Counted from the stretch's first letter, positions 32,003 to 40,696 are shown. The stretch is DNA of 64,000 nt from 2-02-FULL-66-14 sp037443705 (GCA_037443705.1 JBBINV010000005.1:31713-95712); one strand, 5' to 3'. The notes: a model not told the origin generated them from the letters alone. Program-made: numbers and translations.

Positions 32003-32971
32003 CTAAGCGGCGCGCCCGCCGGCACGGGGGTCGATGGCGGGGCCGCACTCGGCGGCCACGAAATAGAGCGGCCGGCGCACGGCCTCGAGGTATATCCGGT
32101 AGAGGTATTCGCCGACCATCCCCATCAGCAGGAACTGGATGCCGAAGAACACCGTGAGCACCAGCATCACGCTCGTATAGCCCGGGACCGGGTCGCCGAG
32201 CAGCCAGCTCGCGAAGATGTAGGCGGCGAGCGGAACGTTGAGCACCGAGATCACGATGCCGAGCGTCGTGGTGAGCCGGATAGGCAGCGCCGAGAATCCC
32301 ACGAAGGCGTCGTACATCGTGCGCAGCATCCGGCCGAAGGTCCAGCCCGAGGCCCCGGCACGGCGGCGCGCGCGGTCGTATTCCACCGTCTCCTGCCGGA
32401 ACCCCGTCCAGCCCACGAGCGCGAAGGTGATCCGGCTGTGCTCGCGCATCGCCTGCACCGCCTCGATCACCTTGCGGTCGGCGAGAAGGAAGCTGCCGGT
32501 CGTGAAGCGCGAACCCCGCGGCATCGCGTAGCGGCGCATCAGGGCGGCGAAACCGCGGCTCGCGAGGCGCCGCCAGAGGCTGTCGTCGCGCTGGCGGCGG
32601 TGCCCCCACACGATGTCGGCGCCCGCCTTCCACTTCTCGGCGAACGCGAGCACGGCCGCGGGCGGGTCCTGCAGGTCGCAGGCGAGGACGGCGGCGGCGT
32701 CGCCCTGCGCGCGGTCGAGCCCCGCGCAGATGGCGATGTGCGAGCCGAAGTTGCGCGAAAGCCGCAAGCCCCGGAAGCGCGCGTCCTCCGCGCAGATCGC
32801 CTCGATCACCGGCCAGCTGCGGTCGGTGCTGCCGTCATCCACCAGCAGCACGTCATAGGCGATGTCCTCGCGCGCGAGGAGCACCTGGCGCACCGCCGCG
32901 GCGTAATGCGGCAGGCTCGCCTCCTCGTTGTACACGGGCGTGACCACGGTGATGCGGCGGCGCCCGGTCAT
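32003..32971 (-). CDS. Polyprenyl-phosphate-type family 2 glycosyltransferase
   Basis: A 322-residue GT-A enzyme: VVTPVYNEEASLP, DVLLVDDGSTDRSW, LSRNFGSHIAICAGLDRAQGDAAAVLACDLQDPP, then two C-terminal membrane helices (about 235-290). This layout is that of ArnC/GtrB/DPM1-like enzymes, which transfer a sugar from a nucleotide donor to undecaprenyl phosphate. It would supply a lipid-linked sugar for this cluster. The start at 32971 overlaps the upstream methyltransferase stop (ATGA). Confidence 0.9.
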   Translation of the reverse strand: MTGRRRITVVTPVYNEEASLPHYAAAVRQVLLAREDIAYDVLLVDDGSTDRSWPVIEAICAEDARFRGLRLSRNFGSHIAICAGLDRAQGDAAAVLACDLQDPPAAVLAFAEKWKAGADIVWGHRRQRDDSLWRRLASRGFAALMRRYAMPRGSRFTTGSFLLADRKVIEAVQAMREHSRITFALVGWTGFRQETVEYDRARRRAGASGWTFGRMLRTMYDAFVGFSALPIRLTTTLGIVISVLNVPLAAYIFASWLLGDPVPGYTSVMLVLTVFFGIQFLLMGMVGEYLYRIYLEAVRRPLYFVAAECGPAIDPRAGGRAA

Positions 32972-33843
32972 GGCCTGCTCTCGGGCTTCACCACGTGCAC
33001 GAAGATCGAGGGCGCGAACGGCAGCATCGCGCGCCGGCCGATGAACGGCGCATCGAGGAACTTGAGGGGGAACAGCAAAGCGCAGCAGGCGAGGTACGCG
33101 AGCGCCTTGATCCGGGGCATCCCCAGCGAAACGGCGGTCGCGGCGAGCTCCGCGAAGAGGACCAGGAACAGCGTGAACGGCCCGGCGGCGTTTATCAGCT
33201 CGCGCACCGTCCATCCGGAGAACAGCCGCCGCACCCCCATGTGCGTGAAGCGGCGGTAGTCGTGCGGCGAGGCGTGGAACGGATAGAGAAACGGGATCTG
33301 GTGCAGCCCCGCGCCGCCCGCGCGCGTGCAGCGCCGGAAACCCTCCACCACGCGGCCGGCATCGGGCACGTGCTCGAGCACGCTGCGCGTGACGAACGCG
33401 TCCACCGACGCGGGCTTGAAGGGCAGACTCTCCAGGTCGCACACCAGGTCCACGGCGGCGTAATCGTACAGGTCGAGGCCGATCGCGTCAGGATTGCAGC
33501 GCTCGCTCCCGCAGCCGGCGTCCACCACGATTCCGCGCGCGCAATCCAGCGTCCGTCGCACGCGCGCGCCAAAAGGAAAGGGATACGTGGGCCCAAGGAT
33601 GCGCACGCCCACCGCGTAGTACCAGCGCCCGAACAGGCGCTTGAGACGCCCCTTGAGCGCGTCCATCGCGTCGCCGGCCGACGCCGGCTCGCGGAAATAC
33701 ACCCGGCCGTCACGCACCGGATACGCGGCGCCGCAGTTCGCGCAACCCAAGCCGGATTCCATGGCCTGCAGACCGCCGCCGCAACCCGGGCACGCGAGCG
33801 CAGGGAGGATGCGCGCGATGCGCGGCGCCAGGCTCACCGCCAT
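32968..33843 (-). CDS. Methyltransferase with N-terminal zinc-ribbon
   Basis: A 291-residue protein. Residues 18-36 form a four-Cys ribbon (CPGCGG and CANCG), like the Trm112-type finger seen on many small methyltransferases. A SAM fold follows (VVDAGCGSERCNPDAIGLDLYD, then SVLEHVPDAGRVVEGFRRC). The C-terminus has a hydrophobic stretch (about 220-260) that may sit on the membrane. Substrate unknown. Overlaps the sulfotransferase gene by 10 bases. Confidence 0.82.
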   Translation of the reverse strand: MAVSLAPRIARILPALACPGCGGGLQAMESGLGCANCGAAYPVRDGRVYFREPASAGDAMDALKGRLKRLFGRWYYAVGVRILGPTYPFPFGARVRRTLDCARGIVVDAGCGSERCNPDAIGLDLYDYAAVDLVCDLESLPFKPASVDAFVTRSVLEHVPDAGRVVEGFRRCTRAGGAGLHQIPFLYPFHASPHDYRRFTHMGVRRLFSGWTVRELINAAGPFTLFLVLFAELAATAVSLGMPRIKALAYLACCALLFPLKFLDAPFIGRRAMLPFAPSIFVHVVKPESRP

Positions 33844-34586
33844 GTCCCGAACTCCGGGCCGAGCAGCGCCGCGAGGCGCCGGTTCGGTTCGGCGTAACGC
33901 TCTCGCAGTGCCTGCATGACTGCCGGCTGCGGCAGCTCGCGATCCGATTCGGAGGGATTGACGACCCCGAGCCCCTTGACATCACGCGCCCGGGGGGCGA
34001 TGCCGAGAAACGCGTGAAGCCGTGCGGCGAGCTCGCCCGGCCGGCTCCGGATGTCCTCGAACCTGAGACAAAGGATTCGCTCCCGAGGTATCGCGGCAAA
34101 CCACGGCTCGAGGAGCTGCGCGTAGAGGCCACGCGAAAAATACGCATGCGGGCGCGAAAAGCGCCGCTCCGGCGCGAGCGTCCGCTCCCGTTCTTCCTCC
34201 AGGGCAAGCGCGCGATCGAAGGGTTCCGTTTCGATCCCGTTCATCCGCGACCAGAGATAGTTCGACCAGGCGCGCGCCGCGGGCTCGCGCAGGATGAAGA
34301 CGAGCCGGGCTTCCGGCAGGTCTCGGGCGATCCGCCGCGCCGCGGCCGCGCTCTCGAGGTAGTTGGTGCTCTTCTCGCCGCAGCGCGCACGCGCGGGCGC
34401 TCCCGCGAACCAGGTCCCGGAGTACCACGCGAGCCCGCGCGCGTAGAGATCGTCACGGAGAAAGAATTTCGGCTCGGGGCGCGGCGGCGATGCGAGAAAC
34501 ACCTCCGGGTGGCGCGAGAGCAGCGCATGGAGCCACGTCGTGCCGGAACGCGGCGCGCCGCCGATGATGAAGTCAGGCAGCCGCAT
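33834..34586 (-). CDS. PAPS-dependent sulfotransferase
   Basis: A 250-residue sulfotransferase. The 5'-phosphosulfate-binding loop GGAPRSGTTWLHALLSRHP begins at residue 9, and the 3'-phosphate motif is LREPAARAWSNYLW. It would transfer sulfate from 3'-phosphoadenylyl sulfate, most likely to a sugar hydroxyl given the neighbours. Sulfotransferases are much less common in bacterial glycan operons than methyl- or acetyltransferases. No PAPS-synthesis genes are in the window. Confidence 0.88.
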   Translation of the reverse strand: MRLPDFIIGGAPRSGTTWLHALLSRHPEVFLASPPRPEPKFFLRDDLYARGLAWYSGTWFAGAPARARCGEKSTNYLESAAAARRIARDLPEARLVFILREPAARAWSNYLWSRMNGIETEPFDRALALEEERERTLAPERRFSRPHAYFSRGLYAQLLEPWFAAIPRERILCLRFEDIRSRPGELAARLHAFLGIAPRARDVKGLGVVNPSESDRELPQPAVMQALRERYAEPNRRLAALLGPEFGTWR

Positions 34587-35796
34587 CGCGCAGCGCCGAC
34601 GCGAGCGCTCCGGCCACGCGCTCCTGGTCCTCGGGCGTCATGTCGTGATAGAGGGGCAGGATGAGGCCGCGGTCGCGCAGCTCTTCGCTCCTCGGCAGGC
34701 AGCCCTTCGGCCAGGCCGTCCGGTACGGCGCCTCGAGGTGCGCGCACATGATCCCGCGCTGCGTGCCGATTCCCTGGCGCCGCAGCGCGCGCATGACCGG
34801 GAGCTGCAGCTCGCTCCGGGGAAGCCTGACCACGTAGCTTTGCCAGTTCGTTCTCGCATACCGAGGTTCGGCCGGAATCCCGATTCCGGATACATCCTTC
34901 AGGAGCCCTGCGTACCGCGCCGCCTGCTCCCGGCGGCGGGCGAGCATGGCGGGCAGGCGCTTGAGCTGCTCGAGGCCCACCGCCGCCTGGATGTCGGTCA
35001 TGCGGTAGTTGTATCCGGTGCGCGTGTAGCTCTCGAACACGACCTCGGCGTCGCCGTGCCGCGCGAGATCCGACACGCTCATCGCGTGGTGCCGGAGCGC
35101 GCGAACCGCGGCATCGATCGCGCCGTTCGCGCTCGTGACCATCCCGCCGTCGCCGGTGCTCAGCAGCTTTCGCGGATGAAAGCTGAAGCAGGCGGCGTCG
35201 CCGTGAGGCTTTCCGATGCGTTCGAACGTTTTCCCGCCATCGAGGCTTACTTCGCTCCCTGCCGCGCACGCGGCGTCCTCGATCACCGGCACGCCGTGCC
35301 GGCGCGCGATCGGCAGGATCGCGCCGAGATCGGCCGGCATGCCCACCTGATGCACCACTTCGACCGCGGCCAGCCGGCCGAACCCGGGCAGGCGCGCCGG
35401 GTCCCTGAGCCAGAGCCCTTCGCCGCGGGCCTCGAAGTCCCCGGCGAGTGCGCGCTCGAGTGCCGCGGGATCCATGTTGAGCGTTTCGGGATCGACGTCC
35501 ACGAAGAACGGCTCCGCGCCGCAGTGGCGGATCGCGTTCGCCGTGGCGATGAACGAATGGCTCACCGTGATCACGACGTCGCCCGGGCGCACGCCCGCCG
35601 CGGCGAGCGCAAGGTGCAGCGCTGCGGTGCCGCTCGAGACCGCGCAGGCGTGCGCGGCGCCCACTGCGGCCGCGAACGCCCCTTCGAACGCCTGCACGCG
35701 CGGGCCCTGCGTCACCCAGCCCGAGAGGATCGCCTCGCGCGCGGCGGCGGCCTCCTCCTCGCCCATCCACGGTCTTGCGAGCGGGATCCGGCTCAT
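34573..35796 (-). CDS. DegT/DnrJ/EryC1-type sugar aminotransferase (copy 1)
   Basis: A 407-residue PLP enzyme of the nucleotide-sugar aminotransferase family. Substrate-loop start IPLARPWMGEEEAAAAREAI, cofactor block VSSGTAALHLAL, Asp in VIEDAACAAGS, and Schiff-base Lys210 (CFSFHPRKLLSTGDGG). It would aminate a keto-sugar nucleotide. ATG at 35796 overlaps the epimerase stop. It contains an insertion around residues 110-150 (FEARGEGLWLRDPARLPGFG) compared with copy 2. Confidence 0.9.
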   Translation of the reverse strand: MSRIPLARPWMGEEEAAAAREAILSGWVTQGPRVQAFEGAFAAAVGAAHACAVSSGTAALHLALAAAGVRPGDVVITVSHSFIATANAIRHCGAEPFFVDVDPETLNMDPAALERALAGDFEARGEGLWLRDPARLPGFGRLAAVEVVHQVGMPADLGAILPIARRHGVPVIEDAACAAGSEVSLDGGKTFERIGKPHGDAACFSFHPRKLLSTGDGGMVTSANGAIDAAVRALRHHAMSVSDLARHGDAEVVFESYTRTGYNYRMTDIQAAVGLEQLKRLPAMLARRREQAARYAGLLKDVSGIGIPAEPRYARTNWQSYVVRLPRSELQLPVMRALRRQGIGTQRGIMCAHLEAPYRTAWPKGCLPRSEELRDRGLILPLYHDMTPEDQERVAGALASALRDAAA

Positions 35797-36824
35797 CGCT
35801 CGAGCCAGGGCTCGGCTGCCACCGCGGTCCAGTTGCGCGGCTCGAGCGACGCGAGCACTTCCGGCGTGGGCGAAACGTGGCCGCGGAACCACGTCACGGT
35901 GCGCGCGAGCCCGTCGCGGATTCCGATGGCCGGCGCGCTGCCGAGGAGCTCGCGCAACCGCCGCGGATCGCCGCAGAGGCGCCGCACGTCGCTCGGCCGC
36001 GGCGGCAGGTGCTGCGGCGCGGCCTTCAGGCCGGTGAGCTCGGAAACCAGCGCGGCGATTTCCCGGATGCTCACCTCCTCGCCGCGGCAGACGTTGAAGG
36101 TGCCGCCCGCGGCGCGCGGCTCCGCCATCAGCGCGGCGAGGTAATGCGCGGTCTCCTCCACGTAGGTGAAGTCGCGCGTCTGGCCGCCGTCGCCGTAGAC
36201 GATCGGCGGCTCGCCCGCGAGCGCGCGCACGATGAAGCGCGGGATCACCTCGCCGCGCTCGTGCGCGTAGTGCTCGCGCGGGCCGTAGGTGTTGTGCGGC
36301 CGCGCCACCACGGTCTCGAGCCAGCCTGCGCGGTGGAACGCCTGCGCGTAATACTCGCCCGCGAGCTTGGAGGCGCCGTAGATCGTCTCGGGCCGGAAGT
36401 CGTAGTCCTCGCGCATCGGCACTTCGGTGGCGGTGCCGTAGACCTCGGAGCTCGAGCAGTAGAGCAGCCGCCTTGCGCGCGCCGCGGCGGCCGCGCGCAG
36501 CACGTTGTAGGTTCCCGCGGTGTTCACCTCGTGCACGATGGAGGGCTGGCGAAGGCTCAGGCGCACGCTGCGCGTGGCGAGGTGGAACACGTACTGCGCG
36601 CCGGCCAGCGCCTTTTCGAGCGCGGCCGCATCGAGCACGCTCGCCACCACGAGCTCGAGACGCGGGTCGCCGGCGCAATGCGCGAGGTTCTCGCGGCTGC
36701 CCGAGGAAAGGTCGTCGATCACGGTGACGCCGTTCCCGGCGGCGAGCAGGCGATCGACCAGGTGGCTGCCGATGAAGCCTGCGCCGCCCGTAACGGCGAT
36801 CCTCGTCCCGGAGATCTCGTTCAC
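35793..36824 (-). CDS. NAD-dependent sugar epimerase/dehydratase
   Basis: A 343-residue extended short-chain dehydrogenase. NAD-binding TGGAGFIGSH near residue 10, catalytic Ser in YCSSSEVYG, and the YxxxK pair in IYGASKLAGEYY, with NTYGPRE and GGQTRDFTYV as in UDP-glucose 4-epimerase/GDP-mannose dehydratase relatives. The exact sugar cannot be read. GTG start at 36824 overlaps the upstream aminotransferase stop. Confidence 0.88.
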   Translation of the reverse strand: MNEISGTRIAVTGGAGFIGSHLVDRLLAAGNGVTVIDDLSSGSRENLAHCAGDPRLELVVASVLDAAALEKALAGAQYVFHLATRSVRLSLRQPSIVHEVNTAGTYNVLRAAAAARARRLLYCSSSEVYGTATEVPMREDYDFRPETIYGASKLAGEYYAQAFHRAGWLETVVARPHNTYGPREHYAHERGEVIPRFIVRALAGEPPIVYGDGGQTRDFTYVEETAHYLAALMAEPRAAGGTFNVCRGEEVSIREIAALVSELTGLKAAPQHLPPRPSDVRRLCGDPRRLRELLGSAPAIGIRDGLARTVTWFRGHVSPTPEVLASLEPRNWTAVAAEPWLER

Positions 36825-37945
36825 GCGCTCGCAAGCTCCCGCACCGCGCCGATCACCGCCTCCACCTGCGCCGCGCTCATTCCGGGATAGAGCGGGAGGC
36901 TGAGCACCCGCGCCGCCGAACGCTCGGCATGCGGAAAGCTGCCCTCTGGCAGCCCGAGCGCGCGGTAGCACTCCTGCCGGTGGAGAGCGACCGGATAATG
37001 CAGGCCCGTCTGGATGCCGCGCGCGGACAGATGCGCGCGCAGCGCATCGCGATCGTCCGCGTGCACCACGTACAGATGGCGCGACGGCACGCCGTGTGCT
37101 GCCGCCGCCACGGGCTCGATGCCGCCAAGGCCGCGGAACGCGGCGTCGTAGCGCGCGGCGATCCGGCGCCGCGCCGCGTTCCACTCCGCGAGGTGCTTCA
37201 GCTTCACGCGCAGGAACCCCGCCTGGATGGAGTCCAGCCGGCTGTTCGCGCCCTCGAGCCGGTGCCGGTACTTCCCGTCCTGACCATGGTCGCGCAGCAT
37301 CCGCACGCGCTCGGCGATCGAAGCGTCCCCGGTCGCCACCGCCCCTGCCTCGCCGCAGGCGCCGAGATTCTTCCCCGGATAGAAGCTGAACGCCGCGGCG
37401 TCGCCGAACGTGCCCGCACCGCGCCCCTTGTAGGTCGCGCCGTGCGCCTGCGCGGCGTCCTCCAGCACCTTCAGCCCGTAGCGCCGCGCGATCGCCATGA
37501 TCGCGTCCATGTCGCAGACCTGGCCATACAGATGCACCGGGAGCACGCAGGCAGCCGGCCCGGTTTTCGCGAGATGGTCCTCCAGGCAGTTCGGGTCCAT
37601 GAGACAGGTGGCCGGATCCACGTCCACGAACTCGATTCTCGCCCCGGCGTGCGAGATGGCCTCGGTCGTCGCGATGAAGGTGTTCGGAACGGTCACCACG
37701 CGGTCGCCCGGACGCACGCCGAGCGCCTGGAGCGCGAGCCTGAGCGCGTCGGTGCCGTTCGCCACCCCGACGACGTGGCGGTGCCCGCCGAAGGCCGCAA
37801 ACTCGGCTTCGAACCCTTCGACCTCCTCGCCGCCGACGAAGGCCGCGCGCTCGAGCGCGCGCTCGAAAACCGCCATCAGCTCGCCGCGAAGCGCGCGGTG
37901 CTGGCCGGCGAGATCGAGGAAAGGAACGGCGGTCTCAGCGCTCAT
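36821..37945 (-). CDS. DegT/DnrJ/EryC1-type sugar aminotransferase (copy 2)
   Basis: A 374-residue PLP enzyme. FLDLAGQHRAL start, VANGTDALRLAL, VLEDAAQAHGATYKG, Schiff-base Lys192 (FSFYPGKNLGACGEAGAV) and DHGQDGKYRH place it near the 3-keto-sugar aminotransferases (WlbC/FdtB/QdtB-like). With the adjacent dehydrogenase and hexapeptide acyltransferase it forms the usual trio that makes an N-acylated 3-amino sugar nucleotide. Overlaps the acyltransferase gene by 11 bases. Confidence 0.9.
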   Translation of the reverse strand: MSAETAVPFLDLAGQHRALRGELMAVFERALERAAFVGGEEVEGFEAEFAAFGGHRHVVGVANGTDALRLALQALGVRPGDRVVTVPNTFIATTEAISHAGARIEFVDVDPATCLMDPNCLEDHLAKTGPAACVLPVHLYGQVCDMDAIMAIARRYGLKVLEDAAQAHGATYKGRGAGTFGDAAAFSFYPGKNLGACGEAGAVATGDASIAERVRMLRDHGQDGKYRHRLEGANSRLDSIQAGFLRVKLKHLAEWNAARRRIAARYDAAFRGLGGIEPVAAAAHGVPSRHLYVVHADDRDALRAHLSARGIQTGLHYPVALHRQECYRALGLPEGSFPHAERSAARVLSLPLYPGMSAAQVEAVIGAVRELASA

Positions 37946-38435
37946 CCAGGTAACGCAGCACGCGAGCGGGGTTGCCCGCGACCACCGCGCGCGGCGGCAC
38001 GTCCGCGGTGACCACGCTCCCGGCGCCCACCACCGCTCCGGCGCCGATTCGCACGCCGCAGAGGATCGTGGCGTTGCTGCCGATCGAGGCGCGCCGCTCC
38101 ACGTGCGTCGGCTCGCACGTCCAGTCGCCGTCGCCCTGGAGCCGCCCGTCCTCGCGCGTCGCGCGCGGGAAGCGATCGTTGATGAACATCACGCCGTGGC
38201 CCACGAACACCTCGTCGGCGAGGTGCACGCCCTCGCACACGAAGCTGTGGCTCTGGATCTTCACGCGCCGGCCCACCGTCGCGCCCTTCTGGATCTCTAC
38301 GAACGGCCCGATCCGCGACTCGTCGCCGATCTCGCAGCCGTACAGATTCACGAACCCGGAGAGCCTGACGTTGCGGCCGAGCTTGACGTCATCGGCAATG
38401 CGCGCCGTGGGATCGCGGTTCATCGCGCCGATCAT
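37935..38435 (-). CDS. Left-handed beta-helix sugar N-acyltransferase
   Basis: A 166-residue hexapeptide-repeat enzyme. Repeats such as IGDESRIGPFVEIQKGATVGRRVKIQ run through most of the protein, and the usual ending GAGSVVTADVPPRAVVAGNPARVLR is present. The layout resembles WlbB/WbpD-type acyltransferases that acetylate amino groups on sugar nucleotides. ATG at 38435 overlaps the dehydrogenase stop (ATGA). Confidence 0.88.
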   Translation of the reverse strand: MIGAMNRDPTARIADDVKLGRNVRLSGFVNLYGCEIGDESRIGPFVEIQKGATVGRRVKIQSHSFVCEGVHLADEVFVGHGVMFINDRFPRATREDGRLQGDGDWTCEPTHVERRASIGSNATILCGVRIGAGAVVGAGSVVTADVPPRAVVAGNPARVLRYLDER

Positions 38436-39457
38436 AGCAGCCGGCCTGCGCGCGCCTGCGCCACGCGCGCGAGGCTCGCATCCAGGGACGCCTGCGCGCG
38501 CTCGAGCAGGCGCACCACGCGCAGCCCCTGCTCCCCGCCCATGATGGACGGCTCGCGGCGTTCGATCACAGCGGCGAAGTGCCGCACCACGCCCGCGAGG
38601 GCCTCCACATTCGGCACGCGCGGCGCGTGGATGTCGCCGATGCGGTATTCGGGCATCACGGTGATGCGCTCGTTCTCGGGACGGAACCGGATGCCGCTGT
38701 CGTAGATCCGGATCTTCTCCTCGCGGTCGAGGTCGTCCCACACCACCATCCGGCGGTCGCCGCCGATCGCGATGCGCCGCACCTTGGCGGGGGACATCCA
38801 GCTGAGATTGAAGTGCGCGATCACGTCGTCGGCGCAGTGCACCGTGACGTAGGCGATGTCCGGCAGGTGCGAGTTCACGTGGCAGTAGCCGGTCGCCTCC
38901 ACGTGCACCGGCTCCGCGCCGACCACGTAATCGAGGATCGAGAAGTCGTGCGGCGCGAGGTCCCAGAGCACGTTCACGTCGGGCTGGAAGAGCCCCAGGT
39001 TCACGCGCAGCGAATCGTAATACGAGATTCTGCCGAGCGCGCCGCCCGTCGCGAGGCTGCGAAGCTTCTGCACCGCGCCGGTGAAGAGGAAGGTGTGGTC
39101 GACCATGAGCGCCACGCCCCGGCGCGCGGCGAGCGCGACCAGTTCCTCGCCCTCGCCCGAGCTTGCGCATAGGGGCTTTTCCACCAGCACGTGCTTGCCG
39201 CGCTCGAGCGCGCGGCGCGCGAGCGCAAAGTGCGCGGCCACCGGCGTCGCGATCACCACGGCCGCGACGTCGTCGCGGTCGATCGCCTCTTCCGCGGAAT
39301 CGCAGCACTGCAGGCCCGGCGCGGCGCGCTTCGCCTCCTCCAGACGCGCGACGTCCCGCTCCGCGATCGCCTTCACGTCGAACAGGCGCGAAGCGACGAG
39401 GTTGCGGAGCAGGTTCGGCCCCCAATAGCCGTAGCCGACGAGTGCCGCGGGAATCAT
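38432..39457 (-). CDS. Gfo/Idh/MocA-family sugar oxidoreductase
   Basis: A 341-residue NAD(P)-dependent dehydrogenase. Rossmann start ALVGYGYWGPNLLRN, the conserved VEKPL block (HVLVEKPLCASS) and NVLWDLAPHDFSILDYV, whose His would be catalytic. Probably oxidises a nucleotide sugar to the keto form used by the nearby aminotransferase. First gene of the eleven-gene operon; AGGGGAGA precedes its ATG. It shares a 34-base upstream region with the divergent macrodomain gene. Confidence 0.88.
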   Translation of the reverse strand: MIPAALVGYGYWGPNLLRNLVASRLFDVKAIAERDVARLEEAKRAAPGLQCCDSAEEAIDRDDVAAVVIATPVAAHFALARRALERGKHVLVEKPLCASSGEGEELVALAARRGVALMVDHTFLFTGAVQKLRSLATGGALGRISYYDSLRVNLGLFQPDVNVLWDLAPHDFSILDYVVGAEPVHVEATGYCHVNSHLPDIAYVTVHCADDVIAHFNLSWMSPAKVRRIAIGGDRRMVVWDDLDREEKIRIYDSGIRFRPENERITVMPEYRIGDIHAPRVPNVEALAGVVRHFAAVIERREPSIMGGEQGLRVVRLLERAQASLDASLARVAQARAGRLL

Positions 39458-39479
39458 CCGGTCCGGTCTCCCCTGTTTC

Positions 39480-39486
39480 TATAATA
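39480..39486. promoter_or_regulatory. Symmetric TATAAT box between divergent genes
   Basis: CTATAATAG in a very GC-rich context gives TATAAT on the plus strand (39480-39485) and TATTAT on the minus strand. It could be a -10 box for both divergent genes. For the plus strand the start point would fall on or next to the macrodomain ATG at 39492, giving a leaderless message. No good -35 is seen on either side. Confidence 0.4.
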
Positions 39487-39491
39487 GGCGG

Positions 39492-40031
39492 ATGCCGGCA
39501 GCCATCCTAGCCGAGAAACGCTTCGCCGAGGCGTGCATATTCCGCGTCGTGCGCGGCGACCTCCTGGAGGAGCCGGTGGACGCGATCGTGAACGCGGCCA
39601 ACGGCCATCTCGCGCACGGCGGCGGCGTCGCCGGCATCATCTCGCGTGCCGCCGGCCCTGAGCTCCAGCGCGAGTCCGACGCACTGGTGCGAAGGCACGG
39701 CCCCTGCGCTACCGGCGCCGCGGTCGTCACCACCGCCGGCAAGCTCCCCTTCAAGGGCGTGATCCACGCCGTGGGCCCGCGCTACGGCGAAGGCGACGAG
39801 GAAGCGAAGCTCGTGCGTGCTCTGCGAACCGCGTTCGCCTGCGCGAAGGAACGAGGGTGGACTTCGGTATCCTTTCCCGCCGTCTCCGCGGGGATCTTCG
39901 CCGTGCCGCCCGACATCTGCGCCCGAGCCTACGTCGCCGCCGCGCGCGAAGCTGGGATCTCGGAAGTGCGCCTCTGCCTTCGCGACGGGCCGATCGTGGA
40001 GGCAGTGCTGGCGGAGCTGAAGAAGGCTTGA
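39492..40031 (+). CDS. Macrodomain protein (ADP-ribose binding/hydrolase)
   Basis: A 179-residue single macrodomain. Key loops: GDLLEEPVDAIVNAANGHLAHGGGVAGIISRAAG (ADP-ribose pocket) and SFPAVSAGIFAVPPD. The N-A-A-N-G and G-G-G-V-A pattern is that of MacroD/YmdB-like proteins, which remove ADP-ribose from proteins or nucleic acid or deacetylate O-acetyl-ADP-ribose. No ADP-ribosyltransferase gene lies nearby, so the local partner is unknown. Confidence 0.9.
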   Translation: MPAAILAEKRFAEACIFRVVRGDLLEEPVDAIVNAANGHLAHGGGVAGIISRAAGPELQRESDALVRRHGPCATGAAVVTTAGKLPFKGVIHAVGPRYGEGDEEAKLVRALRTAFACAKERGWTSVSFPAVSAGIFAVPPDICARAYVAAAREAGISEVRLCLRDGPIVEAVLAELKKA

Positions 40032-40040
40032 GAGCCGAAA

Positions 40041-40068
40041 TGTAAGCGCCGATGCCGTCGATCGACCA
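40041..40068 (+). promoter_or_regulatory. Possible ECF-sigma-type promoter upstream of msrA
   Basis: TGTAAGC (40041-40047), 15 bases, then CGACCA (40063-40068). The shape recalls GTAAC-type -35 and CGA-type -10 elements of some ECF sigma factors that control oxidative-stress genes. It is a weak resemblance seen by eye only. Confidence 0.2.
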
Positions 40069-40096
40069 AGCGTCACATTCAGAAAGGATCCAGACA

Positions 40097-40690
40097 ATGC
40101 ACCGACTCCTTCCCGCGCTCGCCGCGCTGCTCGTCGCGCTCCCTGCTTCCGGGCAGCAAAAGCTCGCCAAGGCCACCTTCGCGATGGGCTGCTTCTGGTG
40201 CGCCGAGGAGGCGTTCGAGAAGGTGCCCGGTGTGGTCGAGGCGGTCTCGGGCTACACGGGCGGGAAGCAGCAGAGTCCCACGTATCACGAGGTCTCCACG
40301 GGCGGGACCGGTCACACCGAGGCGGTCGAGGTGACCTACGATCCCTCGAAGGTGAGCTACGAGAAGCTCCTCGAGACCTTCTGGCTCAATCACGATCCCA
40401 CCGCGATCGACCACCAGTTCTGCGACCACGGCTCGCAGTACCGGCCGGGGATCTTCTGGCACGACGAGACGCAGAAGCGCCTCGCCGAGGCGTCGAAGGC
40501 GAAATGGGAGAAGGAAAAGCCGTTCCGGCAGCGGATCGTGACGCCGATCGAAAAGGCGACGCGCTTCTGGCCGGCCGAGGACTACCACCAGGACTACTAC
40601 CGGAAGAACGCGGTGCGCTACAAGTTCTACGTCACGGGCTGCGGGCGCTACGCGCGCCTGGACGAGCTCTGGGGCAAGCTCAGGAAATAG
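40097..40690 (+). CDS. msrA: Exported peptide-methionine (S)-S-oxide reductase MsrA
   Basis: Repairs S-sulfoxides of methionine. 197 residues: a signal peptide (MHRLLPALAALLVALPASG) and an MsrA domain with catalytic Cys32 in MGCFWCAEEAF, GYTGGKQQSPTYHEVSTGGTGHTEAVEV, and DHQFCDHGSQYRPGIF. A late Cys (VTGCGRYA) may resolve the disulfide. The signal peptide makes it a periplasmic repair enzyme. The start at 40097 has AAAGGAT upstream; the in-frame ATG at 40052 would spoil the signal. Confidence 0.93.
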   Translation: MHRLLPALAALLVALPASGQQKLAKATFAMGCFWCAEEAFEKVPGVVEAVSGYTGGKQQSPTYHEVSTGGTGHTEAVEVTYDPSKVSYEKLLETFWLNHDPTAIDHQFCDHGSQYRPGIFWHDETQKRLAEASKAKWEKEKPFRQRIVTPIEKATRFWPAEDYHQDYYRKNAVRYKFYVTGCGRYARLDELWGKLRK

Positions 40691-40696
40691 CTTTCG

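Noticed and set aside
36821..39457. Firm naming of the sugar trio as wlbA/wlbB/wlbC
   Set aside because: The layout fits, but the dehydrogenase start is unlike WlbA and the substrate cannot be read from sequence.
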